Shown here: one piece after another, positions 7,846 to 16,348 of the stretch
Position numbering within the stretch: the stretch's first letter is position 1
Layout: the number at the start of each line of letters is the position of its first letter
Origin: Streptomyces sp. R44
GTDB lineage: Bacteria > Actinomycetota > Actinomycetes > Streptomycetales > Streptomycetaceae
Assembly: GCF_041053105.1 (NCBI RefSeq)
Contig: NZ_CP163444.1
Span: 7,410,501 to 7,474,500 of the forward strand
DNA length: 64,000 nucleotides
Direction: 5' to 3'
Notes under the pieces: generated by a model
Told to the model about the DNA's origin: nothing
What the model saw: the letters and a program-made list of their open reading frames with translations, nothing else
The model's database searches: none
Translations under genes and position numbers: made by a program

Positions 7846-10224
7846 GTGCTGCACGACGACGCGTACGCGTGGCCGCCGCGCTGGGAGCTGGAGGCGGAGC
7901 TGCGCGCCCTGCGGGACTCCGCGTGGTGGCACCGGCCGGAGCTGGAGGAGGAGGCCCGGCGCGCGTGGGAACGACTGCTGTGTGACGCGGACATGGACGA
8001 GGAGGGCTTCACGTCCGCGTTCCACGAGATCGGTGCGGCTTTCCCGGGCGCGAACGAGACCGTGCTGCTCTTCCGTTCCAGGCCCGTGGTCGTACCGCGC
8101 GGCGTTCCCGGCGGCTTCCCCGACGAGGTCCCGGCCGAGAGCGGTCCACCGCCCACCCCCGCCCCGGGGCACGTGGACGAGCGTCGACCGGAGACCGAGC
8201 CGGAGACCGAGCCGGAGCCCGAGCCGGAGCCGGAGCCGGAGCACGAGCCCGAGCCGGTCCACCGGGCCGAGCGCAGGAAGCACCGCAAGGCCCGGCCCTG
8301 GCGCTGGTCCCGGACCCGGCCCGAGGTCCCGGACATCACGCAGCCCTGGGGCGCCTCGCTGCCGCCGTGGACCGAGCACGCCACCGGACGCGCGCCCGGG
8401 ACCGCGGCGCCCGAACCCGCCCCGGGGCGTGCGCCGGCCCGCCCGGCCGAGGAAGAACGGTTCCTCAATCTGGCCGTCGTATGGCCGCTCTCCCGGGAGG
8501 CCGTCCCCGAGGACCGTGTCCTCGCCTCCGGGAGCCGCTACGAACTCCGGGTGGACATCGGCGACCTGTCCCCGAAGAGCCTGCTCGCGGGGCAGGCCAC
8601 GTCCTTCCCCGAAGGGCCGCTCGCCCACGCGGACGACGAAGGCCGGGGCGACTGGCTGGACGTGACCGTCATCAGCGAGGACTTCGTCCTCCCTGCGGTC
8701 GCGCACCCGCTCTTCCTGCCGCTGAAGGGCGGCAGTTGGGTCTGCCCGTGCGGGCCCGGCGAGCGGCACGCGTGCGAGCCGCGCCACCGGGGCCGGTACC
8801 TGCACATCCCGTTCACCGCGCCGGAGACGCCCGGCCCGGCGCGGATGCGGGTGCACGTCGCGTACCGCGGCAACCAGCTCCAGTCGGCGTCCCTGACGGC
8901 CGTGGTCGCCGCCCGGGAGAGCGCGGGCGGCGCGACGACCGCCGTCGTCGACTACACCCTCACGCCCGGGTTCACGGACCTCGCCGAGCTGCCCGCGCGG
9001 ACCGCGGGCGTACGCATCGGCCGCGGCGGCGACGGCACGATGACGGTCGACGTCACCTCGCAGCACGGTCCCGTGGCCACGTTCTGGCTCGGCGACCATC
9101 AGGTGCGCGACGTCCTGGAGAAGGCACGCGCGGCCCTGCTCGACTGTCACGCCTTACGGACGGGGGAGGGGGAGAACCGCGGACTGGAGAACCTGCTCGA
9201 CCAGGACAACGGCAAGTCGCCCGAGGCCCTGCTCCACGACATGACGAAGCTGGCCCGGCTGGGCTGGTCCTTCTTCCAGCTGGTCGCGCGCGGCCGGACG
9301 GAACGTGCCGCGCTGATGCGCGTCCTGCGCGAACCCGCCCAGATCCAGATCTGCCGCGAGGAACACCAGTACCTCGTCTTCCCATGGGGCCTGTTGTACG
9401 ACATCCCCGTCGAGAGCCGGGCGCAGCTCGTGCCGTGCGGCCCCGGCTGGGAGCAGGTCAAGCGGGACACCACGGCCCGCTGCTGCCCGGCGGAGGGGCG
9501 GCACACGCTCAACACCCTCTGCCCGTACGGCTTCTGGGGATACCGCCACTTCATCGAGCACCCGCCGTCCGTCCCGCGCGGACGGCGCCTGCGGCTCACG
9601 GCGGGCCGCGAGGGCGCCGCCCCCGTGCTCACCGTGGCCCGCGGCAACCGCCTCGACCGGCGCCTGTCGGACCGTCACATCGCCACCCTGCGCTCACGGT
9701 TCCGATGGGTGAACGTCTACGACTACAGCGCGGCGCTGCGCCAGGCCTTCATCGGCGACCCGGGCGACTGCGTGTACTTCTACGGGCACGGCCGCCGGCC
9801 CCGCGCCGCCGACGGCGAGTTCTCCAGCGCCACGGTCCTGGAGATCGGCCGGACGGACCGGATCCTCCCGCAGGACCTCAAGGCCTGGGCGGTGGACGAG
9901 GGATGGGACCGCTGGGACGAACTCGCCCCCCTCGTCTTCCTCAACGGCTGTCACACCGCCGACCGCGACCCCGCCTCCTGGCTCGGCTTCGTCGACACCT
10001 TCACCGAACTCCACGCCTCCGGAGTCATCGGCACCGAGATCACCGTGGACCAGGCGCTCGCGAGCGAGTTCGCCGAACTCTTCTGGGAGGCGCTCCTCGC
10101 CGGGCAGGAGGTCGGCCCCGCCCTGCACGGCGTCCGGATGCGGCTCCTGCGCAAGGGCAACGTCCTGGGGCTCGCCTACACGGCGTACTGCTCCGCCGCA
10201 CTCCGCCTGCGCGGCACCGTCTGA
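7846..10224 (+). CDS. Large CHAT-domain (caspase-like) protease
   Basis: This 792-residue protein ends in a CHAT domain, a caspase-clan cysteine protease fold. The catalytic dyad is visible: His648 in VYFYGHG and Cys702 in FLNGCHTAD. The N-terminal 100 residues are acidic and helical, followed by a Glu-Pro repeat region at about residues 112-140 and a basic patch (ERRKHRKARPWR). A beta-rich middle (about 200-400) holds VCPCGPGERHAC, a possible metal site. GGAGG lies eight bases before the GTG at 7846; an ATG at 7831 is an alternative. CHAT proteases act as effectors in several prokaryotic signalling and immunity systems, but no known partner (TPR-CHAT, Cas, gasdermin) is adjacent. Function is therefore open. 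Confidence 0.82.
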   Translation: MLHDDAYAWPPRWELEAELRALRDSAWWHRPELEEEARRAWERLLCDADMDEEGFTSAFHEIGAAFPGANETVLLFRSRPVVVPRGVPGGFPDEVPAESGPPPTPAPGHVDERRPETEPETEPEPEPEPEPEHEPEPVHRAERRKHRKARPWRWSRTRPEVPDITQPWGASLPPWTEHATGRAPGTAAPEPAPGRAPARPAEEERFLNLAVVWPLSREAVPEDRVLASGSRYELRVDIGDLSPKSLLAGQATSFPEGPLAHADDEGRGDWLDVTVISEDFVLPAVAHPLFLPLKGGSWVCPCGPGERHACEPRHRGRYLHIPFTAPETPGPARMRVHVAYRGNQLQSASLTAVVAARESAGGATTAVVDYTLTPGFTDLAELPARTAGVRIGRGGDGTMTVDVTSQHGPVATFWLGDHQVRDVLEKARAALLDCHALRTGEGENRGLENLLDQDNGKSPEALLHDMTKLARLGWSFFQLVARGRTERAALMRVLREPAQIQICREEHQYLVFPWGLLYDIPVESRAQLVPCGPGWEQVKRDTTARCCPAEGRHTLNTLCPYGFWGYRHFIEHPPSVPRGRRLRLTAGREGAAPVLTVARGNRLDRRLSDRHIATLRSRFRWVNVYDYSAALRQAFIGDPGDCVYFYGHGRRPRAADGEFSSATVLEIGRTDRILPQDLKAWAVDEGWDRWDELAPLVFLNGCHTADRDPASWLGFVDTFTELHASGVIGTEITVDQALASEFAELFWEALLAGQEVGPALHGVRMRLLRKGNVLGLAYTAYCSAALRLRGTV

Positions 10225-10248
10225 CCGGGGGCCGGCCCGGCGCCGGTC
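10223..10248. terminator. Hairpin between convergent CHAT and small membrane genes
   Basis: GACCGG at 10223 pairs with CCGGTC ending at 10248, with further GC pairing inside. It spans the 22 bases between the two convergent stop codons and fits a compact bidirectional terminator. Confidence 0.5.
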
Positions 10249-10660
10249 ACTCCTCGCCCATCCACGTGGACGTCGAGGCGGACGTGGAGGCGGACGTGGA
10301 CGTGGACGGGCCGGCACCGGCCTCCTCCCGCGGCGCCGGGACCGCATCGGAGGCCTCCGCCGGCACCGGGACCTCCGCACGGAGCCGCGCCTTCGCCCTG
10401 GCCTCGGACCGGTCGACGAGCAGACCGGCCACGAAGTAGCCGAAGAAGCCGACGAACAGACCGATGCCGTAGGCGGCGAAGAGATCCGGTTCCGCGAACT
10501 GGTTGTTCACGACCGCGCCGCCGCCCAGTGCCGCGATGATCGTGACGAGATCGGCGATCCGCGACCCGGCGGCCGCGCGCCGCAGCGTCCGGTAGGCGAT
10601 CCAGCCGATGACCGCGCCGAAGGCCCCGGCCCCCCAGAGGCCGAGCGTCGAAACCTGCAT
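10247..10660 (-). CDS. Small membrane protein of unknown function with Ser/Thr repeat tail
   Basis: I do not recognise a family. The 137-residue product has about three hydrophobic segments (GLWGAGAFGAVIGWIAY; IADLVTIIAALGGGAV; AAYGIGLFVGFFGYFVAGLL), a charged stretch EARAKARLRAE, then a low-complexity tail STSTSASTSASTST encoded by near-perfect tandem DNA repeats at about 10267-10310. The ATG at 10660 follows GAGGAG. It is convergent with the CHAT protease gene and divergent from the SRPBCC gene. The tail length could vary by slippage. Confidence 0.7.
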   Translation of the reverse strand: MQVSTLGLWGAGAFGAVIGWIAYRTLRRAAAGSRIADLVTIIAALGGGAVVNNQFAEPDLFAAYGIGLFVGFFGYFVAGLLVDRSEARAKARLRAEVPVPAEASDAVPAPREEAGAGPSTSTSASTSASTSTWMGEE

Positions 10661-10808
10661 GTGTGCTCCTCGATTCGCCGGTGCCTGCGCGGATCAAGGT
10701 ACCGGCGCGGCGGTTCCCGAGTGGGACGTCTGTACAGCCCGGTCGTGGGTAGACGCGGCGGTGGAATGTCCACCGGAAACACCCCCGGCCACCGAAGGAG
10801 GCCACACC

Positions 10809-11420
10809 ATGAGCAAGGTGGAGCAGACGATCGATGTGGACGTACCGCTGCGGAGCGTGTACGACCAGTGGACGCAGTTCGAGGAGTTCCCGAGCTTCAT
10901 GGAGGGCGTCGAGGACGTCCGGCAGATCGACGACCGGCACTGCCACTGGCGGACCAAGGTCGCCGGAGTCCGGCGCGAGTTCGACACCGAGATCGTCGAC
11001 CAGCTTCAGGACCAGCGCATCGCCTGGCGCACCACCGGAGGCGACGTTCACCAGAAGGGCGTCGTCAGCTTCCAGCCCCTGGGCGAAGGCCACACCCGGG
11101 TGCGGCTCGCCATGGACGTGGAGCCCGACGGCATGGCGGAGAAGGCCGCCGACGCCCTGGGGATGCTCGACCGCCGGGTCAAGGGCGACCTCAAGCGCTT
11201 CAAGGGCTTCATCGAGGAGCACGGGGACGCGACCGGCGGCTGGCACGGCCGGATCCGCCCCGACGAGGCCGGCACCGCCAGGGGGACGGGGACGACCGGG
11301 AAGGGTCCCGACGCGATGCGGGAGCCGCCCGGACCGATGAAGTCGCCCGGAACGACGGGTACGCCCCCGGAGACCGGGTCCTGGTCGCTGCCGCCCGACG
11401 ACGAACCGGGCATGCGGTGA
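10809..11420 (+). CDS. SRPBCC family (polyketide cyclase/dehydrase-like) protein
   Basis: This 203-residue protein belongs to the START/Bet v1-like SRPBCC superfamily, specifically the group related to cyclase/dehydrase COG5637. It begins MSKVEQTIDVDVPLRSVYDQW and has FEEFPSFMEGVEDVRQID, typical of that group, then FQPLGEGHTRVRL and DLKRFKGFIEE. The last 60 residues are a Pro/Gly/Thr-rich disordered tail. The family binds hydrophobic ligands and the local ligand is unknown. AAGGAGG lies upstream of the ATG at 10809. Confidence 0.87.
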   Translation: MSKVEQTIDVDVPLRSVYDQWTQFEEFPSFMEGVEDVRQIDDRHCHWRTKVAGVRREFDTEIVDQLQDQRIAWRTTGGDVHQKGVVSFQPLGEGHTRVRLAMDVEPDGMAEKAADALGMLDRRVKGDLKRFKGFIEEHGDATGGWHGRIRPDEAGTARGTGTTGKGPDAMREPPGPMKSPGTTGTPPETGSWSLPPDDEPGMR

Positions 11421-11447
11421 CCGCACCGTCCCGCGCCCGCGGCGCGG

Positions 11448-11471
11448 GGGCCGGCTCCTCGGAGCCGGCCC
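11448..11471 (+). terminator. Terminator after the SRPBCC gene
   Basis: GGGCCGGCTCC (11448-11458) pairs perfectly with GGAGCCGGCCC (11461-11471) across a two-base gap, 28 bases past the stop codon. Confidence 0.75.
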
Positions 11472-11574
11472 GTTCCCGTTGCGGACACCCCGGTCGCGGC
11501 ACGTCCCCGCCACCCGCCGAGCCGGTCCTCGGCACGCGCGCGTGCCCCCGCTTCCGCGGGGTAACCGCACGGGC

Positions 11575-12002
11575 ATGACCCCACCGATCCAGGACTGCAC
11601 CGTTGCGCTGCTGCTCCAGGGATACGGCTGGCTCCCCGACGCGCGTCGCAGGGCGCCGAACGGCGACGTCGTCCCGGGCGGCGGCGTCCGCGCCGGACAC
11701 GCCGCTCGGGGCCGTCGCCCGGCACCGGGAGGCCGGGTGCGCGCTGCTCGACATCCACACCGCCGCCGTGGAGCTCCTGAACATCGCACGGCCGGCGATC
11801 GCCGTCGCCTGCGAGGACGCGCTGCTCCTCCTCGACGTGTACGGCCAGAACCACGACGCGGCCCTCTGGCCCGACCCGTACCGCTTCGCCCCCGGCCGCC
11901 TCCTGTCCCGGCCGCCGCACCCGGACGCACTGATCCCGCAGGGCGGCGGAGACACCCGTACCGGCCACCGCTGCCCCGGCGAGGACATCACGGTCGCCCA
12001 CG
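11575..12002 (+). pseudogene. Decayed CYP152-type P450 peroxygenase
   Basis: Three fragments match the order of a CYP152 fatty-acid peroxygenase but in different frames and with large losses. The first is an N-terminal piece DCTVALLLQGYGWLPDARRR from 11575. The second is HTAAVELLNIARPAIAVA, the I-helix region. The third is LLLDVYGQNHDAALWPDPYRF, PQGGGDTRTGHRCPGEDITVA, the heme-ligand loop with its cysteine. About 250 residues between the first two pieces, and the segment between the second and third containing ExxR, are missing, as is the C-terminus. A normal CYP152 has about 415 residues. This cannot make a working enzyme. Confidence 0.8.
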
Positions 12003-12026
12003 GACGTCCGGCAGGGCGCTACGGTC

Positions 12027-12515
12027 GTGCTCGTGGAGTCCGAGACGGCGTTCGCCGACGAAGAGTTGTTTCCCCGGGACCAGCCCTGGGACGCGGTGTT
12101 CGACGCCCTGAGCGTGTCGCACAGCGAGTTCTGGCTGGTCGCCGACGACATGCTCGGCGCCGACCTCGTGAGCGCCGTCCCGGAAGGGGACACCTTGAAG
12201 GGCAACGGCGCAGCCGTCGGCATTCCGACGCAGCTCTCCGCGAGGCGCATCGCGGTCGTGCTCTCCGTCTGGGAGGAGCCCGCGCCGGACGGGCGAGGCG
12301 TCCTGCTGGGCACGTCCCGGATCACGGCACCCGGCAGGGAACTGTCCCTCGTCAACGTGGAGGGCAGGGAGCCGGGCCCCGTCCTGGTGCTCCCGGACGA
12401 GGGCGAGCACGAGGTGAAGGTATGGCGCCTCGCGCCGGCAGAGGCCGGCGGTCCCGAGCGCTACGACGTCCGGGTGTGGCCCGCTGACCGCGAGGACTCG
12501 TTCAGGTCTGGGTGA
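12027..12515 (+). CDS. Hypothetical protein
   Basis: I do not recognise this 162-residue protein. It has typical Streptomyces codon usage and alternates short beta-like strands (SEFWLVADDMLG, RIAVVLSVWEE, VLVLPDEGEHEVKVWRL) with acidic loops, with no signal peptide or membrane segment. Start choice is uncertain; the GTG at 12027 gives MLVESETAFADEE. It sits directly after the decayed P450, and its last 14 bases overlap the end of the convergent decayed SDR/NuoL chimera, so it lies inside a degenerate region and may itself be a remnant. Confidence 0.55.
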   Translation: MLVESETAFADEELFPRDQPWDAVFDALSVSHSEFWLVADDMLGADLVSAVPEGDTLKGNGAAVGIPTQLSARRIAVVLSVWEEPAPDGRGVLLGTSRITAPGRELSLVNVEGREPGPVLVLPDEGEHEVKVWRLAPAEAGGPERYDVRVWPADREDSFRSG

Positions 12516-13462
12516 CCAGCGCGACGCACAGGGCGGCGAGGCCGAGGGCGAGCCAGGCCAGGTAGTCGCCGAGATGGCCGGAGTGCAGACGGCGCAGCGC
12601 CCGTACCGCATGGACCACCGGGTGGCGCGCGGACAGCGCGGGGCCTCGGTGACGGACCGCGACGGTCGCCGACGCGGCCGCGAGGGCCGCGGACAGCAGG
12701 CCGAGGAGTACCCCCGGTACGGTCCACTCGGCCTCCGGCGCCGTGGCGCCCGTCGGGGGTGTGCCGGGCCCGCCGAGGACCGCGGCGGCGTAGCGGGCGG
12801 GGGCGGTGAAGACGGCCGCCCCGTGCGCCAGGGCGCCGGCGACGGCCGGGAGGCAGCCGATGAGCGCGGCCAGGGCCAGCAGGACGGCCGGGACGACGGT
12901 CATGGGGAGCGGCAGGGTGCGCCGCGGTGCGCGAATCTCGGGTTCCTCGCCCTCGCCGGTGGTCTCCTCCTCGCCCGGACGGCTCCGGGGCACGGGGCCG
13001 ACGCCGAAGCGGCCGTGCGCCCCGAACTCCCGCACGGCGTCCACCGGCGCGAACAGGTTGACCGGGTCCCCGGCGGGCCGTCGGCTGCCGTCCTGCTGCG
13101 CGTCGAACCCCGTCCGGGCGAGGTAACGGTCGAGGAGCCCGGGTGCGACGGCGTTCGCCACCAGGGTGGCGACGGTGCTGCCACCGACCCAGTACTCGCG
13201 ACGCCGGGGGTGGTCGGCCGCGTACAGCACCGCGCGGGCGGCGACCTCCGGCTGGTAGACCGGGGGGCACCGGCCGCGCCCGCTCCGGGAGGCGGGACCT
13301 GACCCAGTCGAACTGCGGGGTGTTCACGGCCGGCATCTGCACCATCGTGATGCGCACCCGGGTGCCGGAGGCGAGCAGTTCGCAGCGCAGCGCCTCGTGC
13401 CGGCCCTGGAGCGCGGCCCCGCTGACCACGACGGTGCGTGGTGCGGTCTCCACTTCGTCCAT
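12502..13462 (-). pseudogene. Chimeric remnant: SDR C-terminal half fused to NuoL-like C-terminus
   Basis: Reading the minus strand, 13462 to about 13120 resembles the later half of a short-chain dehydrogenase: RCELLASGTRVRITMVQMPAVNTPQFDWV, then EYWVGGSTVATLVANAVAPGLL. The segment before the first piece is abruptly shortened, losing the YxxxK region. A one-base shift occurs in a run of six G at 13262-13267, between SRLPERARPVPP and VYQPEVAARAVLYAADH. From about 12930 to 12502 the same frame continues into hydrophobic sequence ending LRRLHSGHLGDYLAWLALG, which resembles the C-terminus of proton-translocating NuoL/Mrp-type subunits. Two unrelated gene ends are thus joined. A long open frame (242 codons from 13230) survives but is unlikely to be functional. 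Confidence 0.65.
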
Positions 13463-13643
13463 ATGGGCCCGGCTCTCCCGGATCCGGACCGGCAAACGTC
13501 TCTCCGTCCGCGTCAGCGCGTCTCGACGAACAGCCGGCTCTGATCCTCCTGCCCCAGTGCGAGACGCCCGGGAATCCGGGCCGAAGGCGATCCCGCTCCT
13601 CGATCGAGACCACCCGCGTCCCACACCGCGCTAGCGTGGGGCC

Positions 13644-14168
13644 GTGATCGTATGGCTCAACGGCACCCATGGCGCAGGCAAGACCACGACCAGTGCACTC
13701 GTACAGCAACTGATCCCGGATTCACGGGTGTTCGACGCCGAGAAGGTCGGCGAGACGCTCATGGACATCACGCCGGGACTGCCCGAGACGGACAACTTCC
13801 AGCACTGGCCGCCGTGGCGGCCGCTCGTGGTCGAGACCGCTCGCCACGTACTCGACTACACCGGCGGCACTCTGGTGATCCCCATGACCGTCCTGGTCGA
13901 GCGGTACTGGCGCGAGATCGGCTCAGGACTCGCCCGGCACGCGATTCCGGTACGTCACTTCGTCCTCCATGCCGACCAGGACACCCTCCGCGCGCGCATC
14001 GCGGGCGACACCGTTCTCGGCCCCGACTCCCCGTTCCGGCTCGCGCACCTCGAGCCCTACGCCGAGGCGGCCCGTACATGGCTGCACGCGGAGGCGGAGG
14101 TCGTCGACACCACCCACCTCACGCCCGCCCAGGCCGCCCTGCGGATCGCGGAGGCCGCCAAGGGTTGA
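13644..14168 (+). CDS. TmrB-like P-loop ATP-binding protein
   Basis: This 174-residue P-loop protein has Walker A GTHGAGKT at residues 7-14. The overall pattern matches Bacillus TmrB, an ATP-binding tunicamycin-resistance protein: MIVWLNGTHGAGKTT, VFDAEKVGETL, FQHWPPWRPLVVE, LVIPMTVLVERYWREI and VRHFVLHADQDTLRARI. Related proteins are often annotated simply as AAA or zeta-toxin-like kinases. No tunicamycin-type biosynthesis gene is nearby, so a self-resistance role is only a possibility. The GTG at 13644 gives the conserved N-terminus. Confidence 0.8.
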   Translation: MIVWLNGTHGAGKTTTSALVQQLIPDSRVFDAEKVGETLMDITPGLPETDNFQHWPPWRPLVVETARHVLDYTGGTLVIPMTVLVERYWREIGSGLARHAIPVRHFVLHADQDTLRARIAGDTVLGPDSPFRLAHLEPYAEAARTWLHAEAEVVDTTHLTPAQAALRIAEAAKG

Positions 14169-14208
14169 GGGCCGCTCGTCGATCGCCCCTGGGCGTGGCC
14201 TCGTCCGG

Positions 14209-15282
14209 TCAGCCGACGAGGAGGTCCTTCTTGAGGCGCTTCAGCTCGATGTGGTCGATGCCGAGACCGTCGTTCAGGTAGCGGTCGAAGGTGCCGTACT
14301 CCGCCTCGACCTCGTCGTAGCCGGAGTTGAGGTACTCGGGGCGGACGTCGAGCAGCGGCTTGTAGACGGCGGCCTGCTGGGGCGGGAGGTGGCCGAGGAG
14401 GGCGTCGTTGGCGGCCTTGCGGTACGTGTTGCTGGCGAGGTAGTCGGCCATGACGGTGTTCCGTGGCACTCCGAGGGCGGTGAGCAGGGCGGCGTCGGAC
14501 CAGCCGGTGCGGTCCTTGCCGGCCGTGCAGTGGAAGAGCACGGAGCGGGCGTCGTCCTCGCGGATGCCGTCGAAGACCTGGGTGTAGGCCTTCCTGCCGC
14601 CGTCGCCGCTGACCATCGCCTTCTCGGCGTCGATCATCATCCGTTCGGCCTCGGCCGGGGTCTTGGGCATGGCCTGGAAGGCGCCGGAGCCCGCGAAGAC
14701 GTCGGCGACGACGTAGTCGGCTCCGGCCGGGACGTTGTCGGGGGCCTTGGCGCGCTCGTCCTGCGTGCGCAGGTCGAAGACGGTTCGGACGCGCAGGCGC
14801 TGGAGCTTGGCCAGGTCCTCGGCGGTGAGCTTGTCGAGGGCGTCGGAGCGGTAGACCTCGCCCATCCTGACCCACTGGCCGTTCTCGGTGCGGTAGCCGC
14901 CCACGTCACGGAGATTGACGGTTCCGGAGAGCTGGACAAGGCGGTCGGCGAGGCGCAGGCCCTGGCCGCGGTCGGCCTCGAACCAGAACCACTGACGGTC
15001 CGCGACGGGCAGCCCGGTGACCACGGCGCGGCCTGAGGCGCCGCCCCTCGCGACGACCTTGCCGTCGGCGCGGATCTCCACTCGCCGGACGCCTTCCGCC
15101 TCCCAGGTGAGCGTGAAGGAGCCGTCGGCGCCGGCGGTGACGGTGGCTGCGGTGAACGGGACGGCCTGACCGGACCGGTGCCGGAAGGCCTGGTCGGGAA
15201 GTTCCCGCGCGGAAGCGGGGACGGCGGCGGTGAGGGTGAGGGCTGCGGCGACGGCCGTCGCCGAGAGGATTGCCTTGTTCAT
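14209..15282 (-). CDS. Secreted tyrosine/serine phosphatase (PTP superfamily)
   Basis: This 357-residue exported phosphatase has a Sec signal peptide at about residues 1-26 (KAILSATAVAAALTLTAAVPASA). An immunoglobulin-like beta region follows, then a bacterial Y_phosphatase3 domain beginning SGTVNLRDVGGYRT. The catalytic P-loop is FHCTAGKDRTG with Cys252 and Arg258, and VRTVFDLRTQDER upstream supplies the general-acid region typical of the family. It probably removes phosphate from small molecules or proteins outside the cell. Two upstream bases near 15310-15330 contain CATATGA-type AT-rich sequence within its likely promoter. It is convergent with the TmrB-like gene. Confidence 0.9.
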   Translation of the reverse strand: MNKAILSATAVAAALTLTAAVPASARELPDQAFRHRSGQAVPFTAATVTAGADGSFTLTWEAEGVRRVEIRADGKVVARGGASGRAVVTGLPVADRQWFWFEADRGQGLRLADRLVQLSGTVNLRDVGGYRTENGQWVRMGEVYRSDALDKLTAEDLAKLQRLRVRTVFDLRTQDERAKAPDNVPAGADYVVADVFAGSGAFQAMPKTPAEAERMMIDAEKAMVSGDGGRKAYTQVFDGIREDDARSVLFHCTAGKDRTGWSDAALLTALGVPRNTVMADYLASNTYRKAANDALLGHLPPQQAAVYKPLLDVRPEYLNSGYDEVEAEYGTFDRYLNDGLGIDHIELKRLKKDLLVG

Positions 15283-15435
15283 GGCCGTGACACTGGGCGG
15301 CCGCGGCGAACGTCATATGAACGCGACATGGCTGGATCCCGCCCCGCCGACGGCGAGTGGCAAAACGTGCCACCTCTGCATCATGTGACGGCGCCCTGCT
15401 CGTCCAGCTGTTCCCGCAGGCGCCCCTCTGTAACA

Positions 15436-15600
15436 TTCACCTTCAGTCCATTGCAACGATCACATGGCTGTCGTTGCGTTAATCTCCAAGATCATAGCAA
15501 CGATCTTCCTTCTTTTACCTGCAGTTATGGCTATTTGCGGCTGCAGGGCGGTTGATGGAATCATGAATGCAACGTAGCTTTTCCCTCATCGGAAACAGCG
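15436..15600 (+). promoter_or_regulatory. Shared TTGC-box regulatory region, copy A
   Basis: This low-GC region upstream of the first DUF4097 gene has CCATTGCAACG (15448-15458), CGTTGCGTTA (15472-15481), ATAGCAACGATC (15494-15505) and AATGCAACG just before the promoter -10. The promoter reads TTGATG (15552-15557), a 17-base spacer, then TAGCTT (15575-15580). Order and spacing recur at 18643-18790 and, inverted, at 48834-48980. The remaining bases from 15283 hold the phosphatase promoter on the other strand. Confidence 0.75.
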
Positions 15601-15617
15601 AGCTCAAGGAGAGCACC

Positions 15618-16289
15618 ATGCAGATCTTCGACACCCCCGGCACCATCTCCGCCGTCCTCGACATCCCCGCGGGACGCATCCGGTTCATCGCCACCGACCG
15701 GGCCGACACCGTGGTCGAGGTCCTGCCCGCGGACGCCTCGAAGCGCCGCGACGTGCAGGCCGCGGAGAAGACCGAGGTCGCGTACAGCGACGGCGTTCTG
15801 CGGATCGCGGCCCCGGAAGCGAAGAACCAGCTCCTCGGCGACTCGGGATCCGTCGAGGTGACCGTCCAGCTGCCCGTCGGCTCCCGCGTCGAGACGAAGA
15901 CGGCCAGTGCCGAGTTCCAGGGCGTCGGACGGCTCGGCGACGTCGACTTCGAGGGTGCGCAGGGCACGGTCGAGCTCGACGAGACCGCGAGCGCCCGTCT
16001 CGCCCTCGCCGCCGGCGACGTCTCCGTCCGCCGCCTGGGCGGCCCCGCCCGGATCAGCACGCAGAAGGGCGACATCCGCATCACCGAGGCCGTGACCGGC
16101 ACGGTCACCCTGAGCACCGAGCACGGCGCGATCTCCGTCGGCGCCGCCCGCGAGGTCTCCGCCTCCCTGGACGCCCGCACCTCCTACGGCCGGATCCACA
16201 ACTCGCTCACCAACACCGAAGGCGACGCCGCGGGTCTGAACATCCACGCGACCACCTCCTACGGCGACATCACCGCCCGCGGCCTCTGA
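15618..16289 (+). CDS. DUF4097 family beta-strand repeat protein (copy 1)
   Basis: This 223-residue cytoplasmic protein is built of repeated short beta strands, the DUF4097 (adhesin-like, beta-helix) family. Repeats of the type GDVSVRRLGGPARISTQKGD, GTVTLSTEHGAISVG and SYGRIHNSL are visible through residues 110-215, and it ends NIHATTSYGDITARGL. Biochemical function is unknown. AAGGAGAG precedes the ATG at 15618. It is followed after 59 bases by an S9 peptidase, probably as an operon, and is driven by the TTGC-box promoter. A paralog with the same promoter lies at 48001-48774. Confidence 0.9.
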   Translation: MQIFDTPGTISAVLDIPAGRIRFIATDRADTVVEVLPADASKRRDVQAAEKTEVAYSDGVLRIAAPEAKNQLLGDSGSVEVTVQLPVGSRVETKTASAEFQGVGRLGDVDFEGAQGTVELDETASARLALAAGDVSVRRLGGPARISTQKGDIRITEAVTGTVTLSTEHGAISVGAAREVSASLDARTSYGRIHNSLTNTEGDAAGLNIHATTSYGDITARGL

Positions 16290-16348
16290 TCCGCGCGGCG
16301 ACGCGCCGTGGTACCAGCACACCCCAACCGACGAGAAGGAACCGAAGA

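Noticed and set aside
12461..13624. Single 387-codon minus-strand gene
   Set aside because: Only the short SDR-like part is coherent; the rest is Arg/Pro-rich shadow of the frame that holds the SDR-NuoL chimera.
15436..15481. PHO box (GTTCACC direct repeats)
   Set aside because: GTTCAC-like words occur once per region and lack the 11-bp tandem repetition of Streptomyces PHO boxes.
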